DNA of 6,475 nt from Alphaproteobacteria bacterium (GTDB lineage: Bacteria; Pseudomonadota; Alphaproteobacteria; Kiloniellales; J153): positions 1 to 6,475 of the forward strand of contig RFLL01000248.1 in the NCBI GenBank assembly GCA_003693905.1, in the 5' to 3' direction. Below the pieces are notes generated by a model that saw only the letters and a list, made by a program, of their open reading frames with translations, was not told where the DNA came from and ran no database searches. Made by a program: the position numbers and the translations under genes. Every line of letters starts with the position of its first letter. Position 1 is the first letter of the stretch. Shown piece by piece: positions 4,705 through 6,475 of this stretch.

Positions 4705-6435
4705 ATGGCCGACACTCCCCGCAAGACCCGCAGCCACGAATGGTTCGGCAAACTGGACAAGGATGGCTTCCACCATCGCAGCTGGATGAAGAATCAGGGC
4801 CTGCCGCATCATCTGTTCGACGGCCGGCCGGTCATCGGCATCTGCAACACGTGGTCGGAGCTGACGCCGTGCAACGCCCACTTCCGCACCATCGCCGAAC
4901 GGGTCAAACGCGGCGTCTACGAGGCCGGCGGATTCCCGCTCGAATTTCCGGTCATGTCGCTGGGCGAAACGTTGATGCGCCCGACGACGATGATGTTTCG
5001 CAATCTGGTCAGCATGGACGTTGAGGAGTCGATCCGCGCCAATCCCATCGACGGCGTGATTCTGCTGGTCGGTTGCGACAAGACGACGCCGGCGCTGCTG
5101 ATGGGCGCGGCAAGCTGCGATCTGCCGACCCTGGCGATCTCCGGCGGACCGATGCTCAACGGGCGCTTTCGCGGCGAAGTGATCGGCTCCGGCACGCATG
5201 TCTGGAAGTTCGATGCCATGGTGCGCGCCGGCGAGATGTCGTTACAGGATTTCATGGAGGCCGAATCGTGCATGTCGCGTTCGGCCGGCCACTGCATGAC
5301 CATGGGCACCGCTTCGACGATGGCCAGCATGGTCGAGGCACTGGGCATGGGCCTGCCCAGCAACGCCGCCATCCCGGCCGTCGATTCGCGACGCTACGTC
5401 CTCGCCCACATGGCCGGACGGCGCATCGTCGAGATGGTGCGCGAGGATTTGCGCATGTCGAAGATTCTGACGCGCGCGGCCTTCGAGAACGCGATCCGGG
5501 TCAACGGCGCCATCGGCGGCTCGACCAATGCGGTCATTCATCTGCTGGCGCTGGCCGGACGCATCGGCGTTGAGCTCACTCTCGACGACTGGGATCGCAT
5601 CGGTCACGAAGTCCCGTGTCTCGTCGATCTGATGCCCTCGGGCCGGTTCCTGATGGAAGATTTCTACTATGCCGGAGGCCTGCCGGCGGTCATCCGCGAG
5701 CTCGGTCAGGCGGGCCTGCTGCACAAGGACGCGCTCACCGTCAACGGCCGCACGCTCTGGGACAACTGCGCCGATGCGCCGTGCTGGAATCGCGAGGTCA
5801 TTCACGGCATTGACGCTCCGTTCAAGCAGCACGGCGGCATCGCCGTTCTGCGTGGCAATCTGGCCCCCGACGGCGCCATCCTCAAACCGTCGGCGGCGAG
5901 CCCGGCATTGATGCGCCATCGCGGTCGTGCAGTCGTGTTCGAGGACATCGACCACTACAAGGCGCGTATCGACGATCCCGCGCTCGACATCGACGAAACC
6001 TGCATTATGGTGCTGAAGAACTGCGGTCCCAGGGGGTATCCGGGCATGGCCGAGGTCGGCAACATGGCATTGCCGAAAAAGATCCTGAGAAAGGGAATCA
6101 CCGACATGGTGCGGATTTCCGATGCCCGCATGAGCGGTACGGCCTACGGGACGGTGGTCCTGCACGTGGCCCCCGAAGCCGCCGTTGGCGGCCCGCTCGC
6201 CCTGGTGCGCGACGGCGACATGATCGAGCTCGATGTCGCCGCGCGGCGGCTGCATCTCGACGTGCCCGAGGCCGAGCTGACGCGGCGCCGCGCCGCCTGG
6301 CAGCCAGCGGTCGCACCGCCGCCGCGCGGCTATGCGCACCTTTACCACCACCACGTGATGCAGGCCGACAAGGGCTGCGATCTCGACTTTCTGGTCGGTG
6401 CCAGCGGTGCCGCCGTGCCGCGCGAAAGCCATTGA
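4705..6435 (+). CDS. IlvD/Edd-family sugar-acid dehydratase (L-arabonate / D-xylonate dehydratase type)
   Basis: A 576-residue cytosolic Fe-S hydro-lyase that would remove water from an aldonic acid to give a 2-keto-3-deoxy acid. The cluster ligands are Cys56 (in TPCNAH), Cys124 (in GCDKTTP) and Cys197 (in AGHC). Lys126 matches the carbamylated lysine, Glu88 and Glu450 the metal ligands, and Ser477 (in SDARMSGTAYG) the catalytic serine. These sit exactly three residues before the positions known in Rhizobium leguminosarum L-arabonate dehydratase (Cys59, Cys127, Cys200, Ser480, recalled from memory). The length and the C-terminal HHVMQADKGCDLDFL also fit that subgroup rather than dihydroxy-acid dehydratase IlvD or phosphogluconate dehydratase Edd. 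Which sugar acid is used cannot be decided here, and no sugar transporter or aldolase is in the window. It probably starts its own transcript, 632 bases after the transporter operon; 40 bases after its stop the window ends. Confidence 0.93.
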   Translation: MADTPRKTRSHEWFGKLDKDGFHHRSWMKNQGLPHHLFDGRPVIGICNTWSELTPCNAHFRTIAERVKRGVYEAGGFPLEFPVMSLGETLMRPTTMMFRNLVSMDVEESIRANPIDGVILLVGCDKTTPALLMGAASCDLPTLAISGGPMLNGRFRGEVIGSGTHVWKFDAMVRAGEMSLQDFMEAESCMSRSAGHCMTMGTASTMASMVEALGMGLPSNAAIPAVDSRRYVLAHMAGRRIVEMVREDLRMSKILTRAAFENAIRVNGAIGGSTNAVIHLLALAGRIGVELTLDDWDRIGHEVPCLVDLMPSGRFLMEDFYYAGGLPAVIRELGQAGLLHKDALTVNGRTLWDNCADAPCWNREVIHGIDAPFKQHGGIAVLRGNLAPDGAILKPSAASPALMRHRGRAVVFEDIDHYKARIDDPALDIDETCIMVLKNCGPRGYPGMAEVGNMALPKKILRKGITDMVRISDARMSGTAYGTVVLHVAPEAAVGGPLALVRDGDMIELDVAARRLHLDVPEAELTRRRAAWQPAVAPPPRGYAHLYHHHVMQADKGCDLDFLVGASGAAVPRESH

Positions 6436-6475
6436 CGATTCCACGAAGGGCCGACGCCGACGCGAGGGTTAAGAG

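Noticed and set aside
4550..4789. Plus-strand frame of 79 codons overlapping the dehydratase start
   Set aside because: It is Ser/Thr/Pro/Arg-rich, has no domain, and overlaps the well-supported dehydratase N-terminus in another frame.
5242..6444. Minus-strand open frame (400 codons) antisense to the dehydratase
   Set aside because: Composition is that of an antisense shadow and the + strand dehydratase is unambiguous. Similar frames at 2358-3284 and 3260-4027 were rejected for the same reason.

Overview
The window is GC-rich with strongly GC-biased codon use. Its gene content fits an alphaproteobacterium: an agmatinase-type ureohydrolase, a NitT/TauT-class ABC transporter, and a sugar-acid dehydratase matching the Rhizobium/Caulobacter type. 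The assignment rests on protein style only, because no rRNA or other taxonomic marker is present. All five confident genes are on the + strand. The long minus-strand open frames (42-1370, 2358-3284, 5242-6444) are shadows of GC-rich coding sequence and are not annotated.

Layout: 1-290 is non-coding, with two small hairpins, a pyrimidine-rich tract and a plausible sigma70-like promoter. A ureohydrolase of the agmatinase / guanidino-acid hydrolase family follows at 291-1295. After a 104-base gap comes a complete ABC importer of the nitrate/taurine type: periplasmic binding protein (1400-2383), permease (2403-3263) and ATPase (3284-4072), with gaps of about 20 bases, so surely one transcript. 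Next is a 632-base stretch without a confident gene. It holds a cluster of three perfect hairpins; one of them, with its T-tract, reads as a minus-strand terminator, and a short minus-strand frame with one predicted membrane segment lies upstream of it. A 576-residue IlvD/Edd-family dehydratase of the L-arabonate/D-xylonate type (4705-6435) ends the window.

How they may work together: the importer probably brings in a small nitrogenous compound, and the ureohydrolase next to it would release urea from a guanidino compound (agmatine, 4-guanidinobutyrate, 3-guanidinopropionate or perhaps guanidine). The layout resembles, from memory, the cyanobacterial guanidine hydrolase locus, where a ureohydrolase sits beside a NitT/TauT-type transporter. 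No guanidine riboswitch and no HypA/HypB nickel chaperones are visible here, so the substrate stays open. The dehydratase looks like a separate transcription unit for sugar-acid catabolism. The least explained part is the intergenic 4073-4704 region.
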